NCBI GenBank assembly: GCA_900550635.1
Contig: URSZ01000039.1
Span: 1-19,398, forward strand
DNA: 19,398 bases
Reading direction: 5' to 3'
From: an uncultured Prevotella sp.
GTDB lineage: Bacteria; Bacteroidota; Bacteroidia; Bacteroidales; Bacteroidaceae
The notes under the pieces were generated by a model that saw only the letters and a program-made list of their open reading frames with translations, was not told where the DNA came from and searched no databases. Shown piece after piece: positions 1 through 7,127 of this stretch (within the stretch, counting starts at the first letter, position 1; the number at the start of each line of letters is the position of its first letter). Position numbers and translations under genes: made by a program.

Positions 1-289
1 TTCCGAGATTGCGCTGCGTGGTGCAGTAATTGCCTATATATCGTTCGTATTCGCCGGTACGGGTCTTTATATGTTCATGAACGGGTACGCTTTCCACGCC
101 CGACCACCTGAGCCCCGCGGCTTCAATCTGCGTTTTACGCAGCAATATTTCGTCGATGCTCCACACTTCGCCGTTCGAAATGTGGTGCAGTGCAGTTATT
201 ATTCCGGTGGCACCGGCTTGTTTTATATCGGCCAGGCTCACCGGGTCGCTCGGCCCGTACCACCGGAATGTCTGTTCGCAGAGTATCAT
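1..289 (-). CDS. uxuA: Mannonate dehydratase UxuA, N-terminal part (runs off window)
   Basis: The first 96 or so codons of a minus-strand gene are present and continue past the left window edge. The translation begins [20 protein letters not shown] and continues with [17 protein letters not shown] and [17 protein letters not shown], which closely follow the start of E. coli UxuA (EQTWRWYGPNDPVSLADV, ALHHIPNGEVWS, VESVPIHEDIKTHTG). UxuA removes water from D-mannonate to give 2-keto-3-deoxygluconate in the cytoplasm, in glucuronate breakdown. The start ATG (289-287) overlaps the TGA of the upstream oxidoreductase gene (288-286) as ATGA, so the two are probably translationally coupled. The product of this enzyme is the substrate of the kinase two genes upstream. 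The identity is secure; the rest of the gene is not visible. Confidence 0.93.
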   Translation of the reverse strand, partial: MILCEQTFRWYGPSDPVSLADIKQAGATGIITALHHISNGEVWSIDEILLRKTQIEAAGLRWSGVESVPVHEHIKTRTGEYERYIGNYCTTQRNLG

Positions 290-1104
290 ATCGAATAAGC
301 GGTGAATCCTCCGTCTACAACGGCCACCGTACCCGTAACGAATTGCGACGCGTCACTTATTAGATAATGTATCGTGCCGCATATTTCTTCGGGATTGCCA
401 AGGCGTCCCATCGGGGTGTGCCTTATGATGTCGTTGCCGCGTGTAGTGAACGAGCCGTCTTCGTTTGTGAGCAGCGTGCGGTTCTGTTCGGTAAGGAAGA
501 ATCCGGGTGCTATGGCGTTCACCCGTATTGCCGGCGAGAATTTTTTGGCCACTTCGGCAGCCATGAACTCCGTGTAGTTAGTCACCCCGGCTTTTGCCAC
601 GCCATATCCGGCCACCCGTGTGAGCGGCCTGAAAGCGGCCATCGAGGTAAAGTTTACTATCGCGCCCTTTCCCCTTTCGGCCATGGGTTTGAGAAACACC
701 TGCGTAGGCAGCACTGTTCCGATAAGGTTCAGGTCGAGCACTTTTTTGAAATCCTCGGTATCGATGTCGAAAATTGTGCTTCCGGGAGGAATCGTCGCGC
801 CGGGCATATTGCCTCCCGCCGCATTGAGCAGCGCGTCCACCTGTCCGAATTTCGCCATTATGGTTTTGAGATTATGTTCCAAACGTTTGCGATTCATCAC
901 GTCGGTTTCGAGAAACATTGCCCTGCCGCCGGATGTCCTTATACAGTTCACTATATCTTCTCCAATGCCGCTGTTGCGCCCCATTATAACTACTACAGCT
1001 CCCTGTTCTGCCAGATAAGCCGCCACGTGTCTTCCCAATATACCGGTGCCTCCGGTAATTACGATTACTTTCTTCGTAATGTCAAACAGTTTTTTCATTT
1101 TCAT
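286..1104 (-). CDS. uxuB: SDR-family D-mannonate oxidoreductase (fructuronate reductase)
   Basis: A 272-residue short-chain dehydrogenase/reductase. The nucleotide-binding motif TGGTGILG is at about 17-24, NAAGG at 94-98, and the catalytic Ser154, Tyr167 and Lys171 lie in [20 protein letters not shown]. The C-terminus [11 protein letters not shown] is typical of the fold. The stretch [11 protein letters not shown] resembles the Bacillus subtilis SDR-type UxuB (YjmF), which interconverts fructuronate and mannonate with NAD(H). Placement between kdgK and uxuA supports that role, since mannonate is the UxuA substrate. A KduD-like 2-keto-3-deoxygluconate dehydrogenase role is the main alternative. 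The start at 1104 (MKMKK) could also be the Met two codons later. It lies about 16 bp after kdgK and overlaps uxuA by four bases, so all three are probably one operon. Confidence 0.85.
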   Translation of the reverse strand: MKMKKLFDITKKVIVITGGTGILGRHVAAYLAEQGAVVVIMGRNSGIGEDIVNCIRTSGGRAMFLETDVMNRKRLEHNLKTIMAKFGQVDALLNAAGGNMPGATIPPGSTIFDIDTEDFKKVLDLNLIGTVLPTQVFLKPMAERGKGAIVNFTSMAAFRPLTRVAGYGVAKAGVTNYTEFMAAEVAKKFSPAIRVNAIAPGFFLTEQNRTLLTNEDGSFTTRGNDIIRHTPMGRLGNPEEICGTIHYLISDASQFVTGTVAVVDGGFTAYSI

Positions 1105-1120
1105 ACGTTTTTAGGTATTG

Positions 1121-2146
1121 TCAACGCTGCACCCTGCCCGAAGCATTTCCCCGGGCGAGTGCTTCCACTTCGTTCTCGCTTACGAGGTTCACGTCGCCGT
1201 CTATGGTATGTTTCAATGCCGATGCCGCGACGGCGAATTCGAGGGCTTCGTCTTGCGATGTCTTAGTAAGCAGGCCGTGAATCAGTGCGGCGGCAAACGA
1301 GTCGCCGCCCCCCACGCGGTCCACTATCGGGAGAATGTCGTAGCGGCGCGATTCATAGAACCTGCCGCCGTCGAAGATCATGGCTTTCCAGCCGTTGTGC
1401 GAAGCCGAGAGCGACTCGCGCAGCGTTGAAGCCACATATTTGAAACCGAACTCTCCGGCCATGGCCTTGAAGATAGCCTTGTACCCCTGTGCGTCGGTGC
1501 GTCCGCCGGTCACATCCGAGTCGGGTTTGAAGCCGAGGGACAGCTCGGCGTCCTCTTCATTGCCTATGCACACGTCCACATATTCCATGAGCGGGCGCAT
1601 TACGCTCTGTGCCTTTTCGGCAGTCCACAGTTTGCGGCGGAAGTTAAGGTCGCACGATACGGTTACCCCGTGTCGTTTGGCGGCCCGGCACGCAAGCGCC
1701 GTAAGCCGCGCCGCGCTGTCGGATATGGCCGGAGTTATGCCCGTCCAGTGGAACCAGCGCGCCCCTTTCATTATTTCGTCGAAATCGAAATCCTCTTCCG
1801 AGGCCTCCGCCATGGACGAATGCGCGCGGTCGTACACCACCTTGCTCGGACGCATGGCCGAGCCGCGCTCCATATAATATATGCCTATCCGCTCCCCGCC
1901 GCGCGTTATATAGCGCGTGTTTACTCCATAGCGGCGCAGCGAGTTTACAGCCGCCTGCCCTATTTCGTTGTCGGGGAGCTTGGTCACGAAACAGGCGTCA
2001 TGCCCGAACGAGGCCAGGCTTACCGCCACGTTTGCCTCTCCGCCGCCATATACGGCGTCAAAGCTGCCGGCCTGCACGAAACGCAGGTTGCCCGGAGGTG
2101 ACAGTCGCAGCATTATTTCGCCCATTGTGATTATTTTGTCACTCAT
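1121..2146 (-). CDS. kdgK: 2-dehydro-3-deoxygluconokinase (KDG kinase, PfkB family)
   Basis: A 341-residue PfkB/ribokinase-family sugar kinase. The N-terminus MGEIMLRLSPPG and the glycine-rich segment GGGEANVAV (34-42) form the sugar site. SCDLNFRRKLW (164-174) and IGNEEDAELSLG follow, and the C-terminal signature RVGGGDSFAAALI places the catalytic base at Asp282. This pattern is that of KDG kinases, which phosphorylate 2-keto-3-deoxygluconate to KDPG for the Entner-Doudoroff aldolase. It is the first gene of the minus-strand operon with the mannonate oxidoreductase and uxuA, so the kinase consumes what UxuA makes. No KDPG aldolase gene is visible; it may lie beyond the left edge. Another sugar-acid substrate is possible but the context favours KDG. 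Confidence 0.9.
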   Translation of the reverse strand: MSDKIITMGEIMLRLSPPGNLRFVQAGSFDAVYGGGEANVAVSLASFGHDACFVTKLPDNEIGQAAVNSLRRYGVNTRYITRGGERIGIYYMERGSAMRPSKVVYDRAHSSMAEASEEDFDFDEIMKGARWFHWTGITPAISDSAARLTALACRAAKRHGVTVSCDLNFRRKLWTAEKAQSVMRPLMEYVDVCIGNEEDAELSLGFKPDSDVTGGRTDAQGYKAIFKAMAGEFGFKYVASTLRESLSASHNGWKAMIFDGGRFYESRRYDILPIVDRVGGGDSFAAALIHGLLTKTSQDEALEFAVAASALKHTIDGDVNLVSENEVEALARGNASGRVQR

Positions 2147-2160
2147 TTTCAGTTGTTTTA

Positions 2161-2171
2161 TGCCATTGGCA
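2161..2171. promoter_or_regulatory. Small palindrome in the kdgK leader, possible operator
   Basis: TGCCATTGGCA is an inverted repeat (5-bp arms around a central T) between the predicted transcription start and kdgK. Its position fits repressor control of the uronate operon, but so short a palindrome can occur by chance and no repressor gene is visible. Confidence 0.25.
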
Positions 2172-2190
2172 GAATGTTATATACTTATTC

Positions 2191-2222
2191 CAAAGGTATG
2201 GAATATATATATAAAAAGCAAG
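2191..2222 (-). promoter_or_regulatory. Bacteroidota-type promoter of the kdgK-uxuB-uxuA operon
   Basis: On the minus strand TACCTTTG (2198-2191) matches the -7 consensus TAnnTTTG exactly. A CTTG (-33-like) lies 20 bp upstream. The start codon of kdgK is about 45 bp downstream, leaving a short leader. Confidence 0.75.
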
Positions 2223-2340
2223 CGTGCCGCTACTTTTTTTATCATTATTTTTTTATATTTTTTATTACGTGTTATGGTTTTTTCGCACTCTTGCATGCCT
2301 TGTCCGAAAACCGCACCGGCAGGGCGTTACGTCCCAGTTA

Positions 2341-2414
2341 GAGCAAATAAAAAATATGTCTGAGATATTTTGAAATATGTCAGACATATTTCGAATTATG
2401 TCCGACCTATTTTT
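2341..2414. repeat. Palindromic 21-bp triple repeat, copy 1 (upstream of nigD)
   Basis: Three head-to-tail units of exactly 21 bp lie at 2352-2372, 2373-2393 and 2394-2414. The middle unit contains a perfect palindrome AAATATGTCAGACATATTT; the outer two are degenerate versions. A conserved flank GAGCAAATAAA (2341-2351) precedes the array. The same design recurs at 5393-5466. The rest of the 419-bp gap 2147-2565 holds the kdgK promoter, an AT-rich stretch (2235-2280) and the palindrome at 2424-2439. I see no gene in it. Confidence 0.8.
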
Positions 2415-2423
2415 CCGGAGGTC

Positions 2424-2439
2424 CGGAAACCGGTTTCCG
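2424..2439. promoter_or_regulatory. Perfect 16-bp palindrome upstream of nigD
   Basis: CGGAAACCGGTTTCCG equals its own reverse complement. The sequence CCGGAAACCGG (2423-2433) recurs at 3373-3383 ahead of the sigma-factor gene, and a related CCGGAAACGG is at 5329-5338. GGAAAC resembles the -35 element of many ECF promoters, but I cannot identify a convincing -10. It could be an operator or part of a promoter. Confidence 0.4.
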
Positions 2440-2565
2440 AAAGGCAGGCGCGGTGTAAGAAACCGTTAATCGGGATTAGCATTATTTAACTATTTCCTCG
2501 CGCAAGGTTTCGGGCATACGGGGATTTTAATGGTGAAGTAAAAATTGCGAAAACACATATACGAA

Positions 2566-3312
2566 ATGAAAAAGCTGAAAAACCTGTTGGCAGTAGCGGC
2601 CATTGTGCTGTCGTCCTCGCTGTTCCAGTCGTGCGGCACCGACGAGGACTATTACTACATTCTGCCCAACTATCCCAACGCCCTCGTTACCGTAAAGAAC
2701 GCGGCCGACAGCACGATATTCCTGCAACTCGACGACTTTACCACCGTATATCCAGTAAACGTAAGAGAGTCCCCTTATGGCGGCAAGGAAGTGCGGGCGC
2801 TTGTTAACTTCACCCCGTGCAACGCCGACCCGCACGGGCACAACGGGGCAGTGTTCATAAACTGGATGGACAGTATCCTGACCAAGCCGGCCGTGCCCGG
2901 CACCGGCAGTGAGAGCGACGACGAATACGGCAGCGACCCCGTCGAGATAGTGAACGACTGGGTAACGATAGCCGAAGATGGCTACCTCACGCTGCGCTTC
3001 CGCACAAAATGGGGCAATTCGGGCATAGCCCACCGGGTGAACCTGCTAACGGGCGTAAATCCCGACGACCCTTACGAGGTGGAGTTCCGGCATGACGCCG
3101 AAGGCGACGACGAAAGAAAGTGGGGCGACGGCCTCGTGGCCTTCAGCCTCAAGGACCTGCCCGACACCGAAGGCAAGACCGTGACCCTGAAACTGCGCTG
3201 GCAGTCATACAGCGGCATGAAACAGGCCAATTTCAAATTTTGCAGCCGCAAAACCACCGAAAGCGCCAACCTGCTGCACGGAAGCCCCAAATTCGTGACC
3301 GAAATAGAATAA
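2566..3312 (+). CDS. NigD-like lipoprotein
   Basis: A 248-residue predicted lipoprotein. The ATG at 2566 (MKKLKNLL) is preferred over an upstream in-frame TTG at 2545 because it gives a clean signal peptide: a basic start, a hydrophobic core AVAAIVLSSSLF and the lipobox FQSC with lipidated Cys23. The acidic stretch GTDED just after the cysteine resembles lipoprotein export signals of Bacteroidota, so surface display is possible. The body (VTVKNAADSTIFLQLDD, EDGYLTLRFRTKWG, HRVNLLTG, VEFRHDAEGDD, LKLRWQSYSG) follows the NigD-like family, two beta-rich domains of unknown biochemistry. A NigD protein mediates increased vesicle formation in B. thetaiotaomicron when its sigma/anti-sigma pair is perturbed. 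Here the sigma gene follows after 117 bp. Family assignment is good; a role in vesiculation is inference. Confidence 0.8.
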   Translation: MKKLKNLLAVAAIVLSSSLFQSCGTDEDYYYILPNYPNALVTVKNAADSTIFLQLDDFTTVYPVNVRESPYGGKEVRALVNFTPCNADPHGHNGAVFINWMDSILTKPAVPGTGSESDDEYGSDPVEIVNDWVTIAEDGYLTLRFRTKWGNSGIAHRVNLLTGVNPDDPYEVEFRHDAEGDDERKWGDGLVAFSLKDLPDTEGKTVTLKLRWQSYSGMKQANFKFCSRKTTESANLLHGSPKFVTEIE

Positions 3313-3429
3313 AAACTTCGTCCGCACGGCAGGAATATTTTGCGAGAGCCGGAATAATAGCTACATTTCGGCCCGGAAACCGGAAATACGGGCAACCCTC
3401 TTCCGGATTCCTCCCTACATACGTCGGAA

Positions 3430-4008
3430 ATGACCAACAGCGAGAAAAACCATGAACAACAGACGGCCTTGCTCGTAAGCCAAGGAAACCCCGCCGCAAT
3501 GAAGGAACTTTATTGCGCGACCGCGGAGTACCTTACGGCCGTATGCGCACGATACATATCCGACGACGAGGACGTAAAAGACATACTGCAGGACAGCTAC
3601 GTGAAGATATTCACCTCGGCAGGCAAGTTCGAATACCGCGGCGAGGGTTCGCTGCGCGCGTGGATGACGAGAATAGTGGTGAACGAGTCGCTCAAGTTCC
3701 TGAAACGCACCGAAAAAAGCGGAATCCTGCAATACGGCGACAGTATTCCCGACGTGGCCGACGACAGCGAGCCCGACGTTGCCGGCATTCCTGCCGCACG
3801 CCTGCACGAAATGATACGCGCACTGCCCGCAGGCTATCGCACGGTGTTCAACCTCTACGTGTTCGAACACAAAAGCCACAAAGAAATAGCCGCCATGCTC
3901 GGCATAAGCGAAAACACCTCGGCCTCGCAGCTGCACCGCGCAAAAGACATGCTCGCAAAAAAGATAAGAAACTACAATTCCGCAGACCATGAACGAACAA
4001 TGGATTAA
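3430..4008 (+). CDS. ECF-type RNA polymerase sigma factor (Das-like)
   Basis: A 192-residue sigma-70 family protein of ECF type. The sigma2 region covers about 15-95, with DVKDILQDSYVKIFTSAGKF and GEGSLRAWMTRIVVN. A short acidic linker (about 104-118) leads to a sigma4 region, 124-180, with LPAGYRTVFNLYVFEHKSHKEI followed by the helix-turn-helix LGISENTSASQLHRAKDML. It should direct RNA polymerase to a small regulon. The 3' end overlaps the next gene by 20 bp in another frame, a coupling typical of sigma/anti-sigma pairs. The upstream 117-bp gap shares CCGGAAACCGG with the region ahead of nigD, so autoregulation together with nigD is plausible. The start at 3430 is the first ATG; there is no clear Shine-Dalgarno sequence. 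Confidence 0.92.
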   Translation: MTNSEKNHEQQTALLVSQGNPAAMKELYCATAEYLTAVCARYISDDEDVKDILQDSYVKIFTSAGKFEYRGEGSLRAWMTRIVVNESLKFLKRTEKSGILQYGDSIPDVADDSEPDVAGIPAARLHEMIRALPAGYRTVFNLYVFEHKSHKEIAAMLGISENTSASQLHRAKDMLAKKIRNYNSADHERTMD

Positions 4009-5269
4009 AGACCTACAGGAAAAGCTCGACGGCTACGGCAAGCCCGCCCCGCAAGGACTGTGGAACGACATAAGCAACGCCATGGCCCGGCAGCAGCCGC
4101 GCAAAACGGTCATGCCCCTTAGGCGCAAGGTTGCCATGTGGTCTGCAGGACTCGTGGCAGCCGCGGCAATAACCCTCGCCATAGTAATAGGCGACCTCCT
4201 GCCCGGCATGTTTAAATACGGCACGGAAAAAACAGAACAAACCGCAGCGCACGCAAAAGAAAATAAAACTCCGGCAACAACAAGGGAATCACTCCCGGAA
4301 ACTATGGAAAACGCAGAGGCTTACGTCCCGCGCAAGCGGGACAAAGCCGTTATGCCGGCACAGGCCGCCCGTCCCGCAATGCTTGCCGTCATGGCTGAAA
4401 GCGTTGCGGCTGCGGCCGCACCGGCCGACAGCGCCACGGTGTGCCATGAAAAGGCGGACGCTCCCGTTGCCGCCCCAGCAGCAAGCAGGAAAAGGCTTGC
4501 CGCCGCGCGGAAAAGCACAGCGCAAAGCCTTGCCGCCACGCAAAGCAGCGCGCAGGCAACGGTCGGCAAGCACAATGAAAACCGGATAAGCGTGAGCATA
4601 TCGGCGGCCAACCTGTTCGAGACAAACAAAACCAACCGCGGCTATGGCACATTGCGCACCGGCACCGTATTCCACAGCTCTTCACACGAAGTAAAGGCGG
4701 CAAGCACATCGCCCATGGCACGGATTCTCGCGGCCAACAGCAACGAAGAAGTCAACACGCGGAAAAAACACAAACTGCCGATAAAAGCAGGGCTCTCGGT
4801 GAGATATAAAATCACGCCGCGCCTGAGCCTGGAAAGCGGCGTAACCTACAGCTACCTGTCGTCGGAACTTACGGCCGGCAGCAAAGGAAACCGGTACGAA
4901 ACCGACCAGACACTGCAATACATAGGCATACCGCTGAAAGTAAACTACAGCCTATGGGGAAACAGATACTGGGACGTGTACGTGTCTGCCGGCGGGGAAG
5001 TGGAGAAATGCGTGGCCGGAAAATCCGAGACAAACTACGTGGTGGACGGCAAAAAAGTATCCACCGACCACGAAGACGTGAAAGTAAAACCCTTGCAATG
5101 CTCGCTGAACGCCGCGGCCGGACTGCAGTTCAACATCCTGCCCAACCTGGGCGTTTACGCCGAGCCGGGCGTGGGATATTACTTCAACAACGGCAGCAAG
5201 GTGGAGACAATATACAAGGAAAAGCCCTTCAACTTCAACCTCAAGGCCGGGCTGAGACTTTCGTTCTGA
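3989..5269 (+). CDS. Dual membrane-spanning anti-sigma factor with C-terminal outer-membrane beta-barrel (Dma-like)
   Basis: A 426-residue protein with four zones. Residues 1-46 are soluble and cytoplasmic in character, with an APQGLWNDIS motif seen near the start of many Bacteroidota anti-sigma proteins. One hydrophobic helix (about 49-68, MWSAGLVAAAAITLAIVIG) follows the basic RRK. Residues 75-197 are Ala/Lys/Pro/Ser-rich, low complexity and probably disordered. Residues about 198-426 alternate like beta-strands (LSVRYKITPRLSLESGVTYS, GIPLKVNYSLW, PNLGVYAEPGVGYYF) and end in LRLSF, with the terminal Phe used for outer-membrane barrel insertion. No cleavable signal peptide is seen, so one chain would cross both membranes. 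That is the architecture of Dma proteins of B. thetaiotaomicron. Its overlap with the sigma gene and the nearby nigD make it the likely cognate anti-sigma factor. Direct sigma binding is inferred. Confidence 0.82.
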   Translation: MNEQWIKDLQEKLDGYGKPAPQGLWNDISNAMARQQPRKTVMPLRRKVAMWSAGLVAAAAITLAIVIGDLLPGMFKYGTEKTEQTAAHAKENKTPATTRESLPETMENAEAYVPRKRDKAVMPAQAARPAMLAVMAESVAAAAAPADSATVCHEKADAPVAAPAASRKRLAAARKSTAQSLAATQSSAQATVGKHNENRISVSISAANLFETNKTNRGYGTLRTGTVFHSSSHEVKAASTSPMARILAANSNEEVNTRKKHKLPIKAGLSVRYKITPRLSLESGVTYSYLSSELTAGSKGNRYETDQTLQYIGIPLKVNYSLWGNRYWDVYVSAGGEVEKCVAGKSETNYVVDGKKVSTDHEDVKVKPLQCSLNAAAGLQFNILPNLGVYAEPGVGYYFNNGSKVETIYKEKPFNFNLKAGLRLSF

Positions 5270-5392
5270 CAAGGCAGCCATTACCGCAACACACCAATGC
5301 AGACAAGCGGCGACGCGGAAAACGTGACCCGGAAACGGCTTTTCGTACACTAAAAAATGAAAACTGATTTTCAGTGCGTTTACCCCACATGG

Positions 5393-5466
5393 GAGCAAAT
5401 AAAAAATATGTCTGACCTATTTCGAAATATGTCTGACATATTTTAAAATACAAGGCACATATTTTT
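5393..5466. repeat. Palindromic 21-bp triple repeat, copy 2 (downstream of dma)
   Basis: The second copy of the array. Three 21-bp units lie at 5404-5424, 5425-5445 and 5446-5466, preceded by the flank GAGCAAATAAA (5393-5403). The first 23 bases (flank plus start of unit 1) are identical to copy 1. Units 1 and 2 carry AAATATGTCTGAC(C/A)TATTT; unit 3 is degenerate. A third occurrence of the flank alone (GTGCAAATAAAA) is at 5561. The 603-bp gap 5270-5872 also contains the hairpins at 5576-5634, an att-like repeat and the integrase promoter. I see no gene in it. Confidence 0.8.
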
Positions 5467-5564
5467 CCTCCCCTGAAAACCCGCCTCAAAACCCCGCCGA
5501 AAACACAGACAAAAAGCAGACAGCACTTTTGTCCCAAGCACCCCCCCATCTTTTTAGTCCGTGC

Positions 5565-5634
5565 AAATAAAAAAACTACTCCCGGCAGCATGTAAACTGT
5601 CGGGAGTAGCCTTGTACCCAGACCCGGTACAAGG
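5565..5634 (-). terminator. Two tandem hairpins, the second followed by a U-tract on the minus strand
   Basis: Hairpin A has 9-bp perfect arms CCTTGTACC/GGTACAAGG (5610-5618, 5626-5634). Hairpin B has 13-bp arms at 5576-5588 and 5597-5609 with one wobble position, CTACTCCCG being the shared part. Read on the minus strand, B is followed by seven T residues and ATTTGC, a good intrinsic terminator. No minus-strand gene lies directly upstream now, because element 1 separates it from tRNA-Leu. It may once have ended that transcription unit or may end a small RNA. Confidence 0.55.
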
Positions 5635-5729
5635 CATAGAAATCATAGGAAAATAAAAGAATTTATCTTCCTTATTATCAGCCATTTGTATATTTCTTAT
5701 TTTCTCCATTTTTGCCATATTTTGCCCAT

Positions 5730-5757
5730 TTTTCGTCATTAAGTACACTTTTAGTAC
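5730..5757 (+). other. Candidate attachment site, left (attL of element 1)
   Basis: TTTTCGTCA, two variable bases, then AAGTACACTTTTAGTAC. The same arrangement occurs at 10595-10622. In this left copy the sequence AGTACACTTT is tandemly repeated with an 11-bp period, extending to 5762. The integrase gene begins 115 bp to the right. Confidence 0.65.
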
Positions 5758-5759
5758 AC

Positions 5760-5789
5760 TTTGAAATTTCATTTTCTTTTGTACCTTTG
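5760..5789 (+). promoter_or_regulatory. Promoter of the element 1 integrase
   Basis: TTTG (5760-5763), an 18-bp spacer and an exact -7 element TACCTTTG (5782-5789). It abuts the att repeat, so integrase binding or excision could affect its own transcription. Confidence 0.65.
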
Positions 5790-5872
5790 CAATATCGGAA
5801 AACAAAAGAAAATCAACTATTTAGCGTAATCACCCGGTTATGGTACCTAAATCGGGATAAAACCTCTAAACA

Positions 5873-7102
5873 ATGGCAAAGTTAGAAAATAAAACGAAAG
5901 AAAACCCTAAATTGGAGCAAAACAGGCTGTCGGACGGCAGAATCAGCCTGTATCTGGAGTATTATTTGGGTAGAGAGGAAAAGCCCGTGTTGGATGAAAA
6001 CGGTAATCAGGTGTATTATGAAAGCGGTAAGATGCGGGGAAAGCCGAAGTTCGCCGTCAAGCATCACAGGCGAAAAGAGAACCTCAGCCTGTATCTGATA
6101 GAGAAGCCACGTACCCCTGCGGAACGCCAGCAGAACAAGGAAACACTGGAGCTTGCTGTAAAAATACGTGCCGAACGTGAACAGGAGTTTAAGGAAAGTA
6201 TGTTGGGCTATCGCCTGAAAAAAGACCGGAACGTGAATTTCTTGGATTATTTTCAAGCCTATATCAATGACTATACCAAGAAAGACATTCGGATGGTGCA
6301 AATCGCCCTAAGCCGTTTCAAGGACTTTTTGAAGGAGCATTACCCGATGCACGAGTTCGGCATCAAGCCGGAACTTATCACGAAGGACATGATGGAACAG
6401 TTCGTAGCTTATCTGCAATCCCGGAGCGTGGGCGAAGGGGCTAAAAGCATCTTCCAGCGTTTCAAGAAGGTTATCCACTATGCGATTGACCACGATGTGA
6501 TGCTGAAAGACCCCTGCAAAGGCGTTACCTGCAAGGCGGATAGCCAGATACTACGCAAGGACGTGCTTTCGCCGGAAGAAATCCAGCGGTTGATTGCGTG
6601 CCATTATGACAACGAGAACCCCAACGTAAGGCGTGCGTTTATCTTTTGCCTGTATTGTGGCTTGCGCTTCTGTGATGTGAAAGACCTTACCTATAAGAAT
6701 ATCGACTACGCTAATAAGCTGCTAAAATTTGAGCAGAACAAGACCAAAGGTCATTCCGCCAGTAGCGGTGTGGTCATTCCGCTCAATGACGGTCTTCTTT
6801 CGCTTGTGGGAGAACCGCCGGCAGACGGTAACAAAGACGCTCTCATCTTCAACCTGCCTTCGTATGAAAGTTGCTGCAAATCCGTCAAGCGTTGGGTGAA
6901 AAGAGCCGGGATAGATAAGCACATAAGCTGGCATTGCGCCCGTCACTCATTCGCCGTGAATATCCTCAACAATGGGGCGAACATCAAGACGGTTGCCAGC
7001 CTGCTCGGGCATAGCGGACTGAAACATACGGAGAAATACACCCGTGCGGTGGATAAATTGAAAGAGGAGGCGATAAACAGCCTGCCGGAATTAAAGTTTT
7101 AA
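5873..7102 (+). CDS. Tyrosine recombinase / integrase of element 1
   Basis: A 409-residue site-specific recombinase of the XerC/phage integrase superfamily. Residues about 1-110 form an arm-type DNA-binding region, about 120-215 the SAM-like core-binding domain (VNFLDYFQAYINDYTKK onward), and about 230-400 the catalytic domain. The full active site is visible: Arg265 (YCGLRFCDV), Lys292 (QNKTKGH), His354 and Arg357 (SWHCARHSFAV), His380 (LLGHSGL) and the nucleophile Tyr389 (TEKYTRA). It should integrate and excise element 1 through the flanking repeats. It reads away from the left repeat and is followed after 25 bp by the DUF1016 gene. Length and motifs are complete, so the enzyme is probably functional. 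Its pairing with these particular repeats is inferred from position. Confidence 0.93.
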   Translation: MAKLENKTKENPKLEQNRLSDGRISLYLEYYLGREEKPVLDENGNQVYYESGKMRGKPKFAVKHHRRKENLSLYLIEKPRTPAERQQNKETLELAVKIRAEREQEFKESMLGYRLKKDRNVNFLDYFQAYINDYTKKDIRMVQIALSRFKDFLKEHYPMHEFGIKPELITKDMMEQFVAYLQSRSVGEGAKSIFQRFKKVIHYAIDHDVMLKDPCKGVTCKADSQILRKDVLSPEEIQRLIACHYDNENPNVRRAFIFCLYCGLRFCDVKDLTYKNIDYANKLLKFEQNKTKGHSASSGVVIPLNDGLLSLVGEPPADGNKDALIFNLPSYESCCKSVKRWVKRAGIDKHISWHCARHSFAVNILNNGANIKTVASLLGHSGLKHTEKYTRAVDKLKEEAINSLPELKF

Positions 7103-7114
7103 CCATAAAAGACT

Positions 7115-7122
7115 TACCTTTG
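7115..7122 (+). promoter_or_regulatory. -7 element directly before the DUF1016 start codon
   Basis: TACCTTTG ends five bases before the ATG at 7128. Transcription from it would begin at or within a few bases of the start codon, giving a leaderless or nearly leaderless mRNA. No clear TTTG is found at the right distance upstream, so the promoter is partial. Confidence 0.45.
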
Positions 7123-7127
7123 CAATT

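Noticed and set aside
71..298. Small plus-strand frame at the left edge
   Set aside because: The opposite strand encodes the start of uxuA with strong similarity; this is its shadow.
367..1266. Long plus-strand frame (299 codons) opposite the oxidoreductase gene
   Set aside because: It runs antisense to clear SDR coding sequence, has no domain features and is rich in Cys, His and Arg as expected for a shadow in GC-rich DNA.
2545..2565. Upstream TTG start for the NigD-like protein
   Set aside because: It adds seven residues before an otherwise ideal lipoprotein signal peptide; the ATG at 2566 is a better start.
5554..5805. Minus-strand frame of 83 codons containing KATPDSLHAAGS
   Set aside because: It is translated from the two hairpins and the att repeat. 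It shows no domain and is better explained by structured non-coding DNA.
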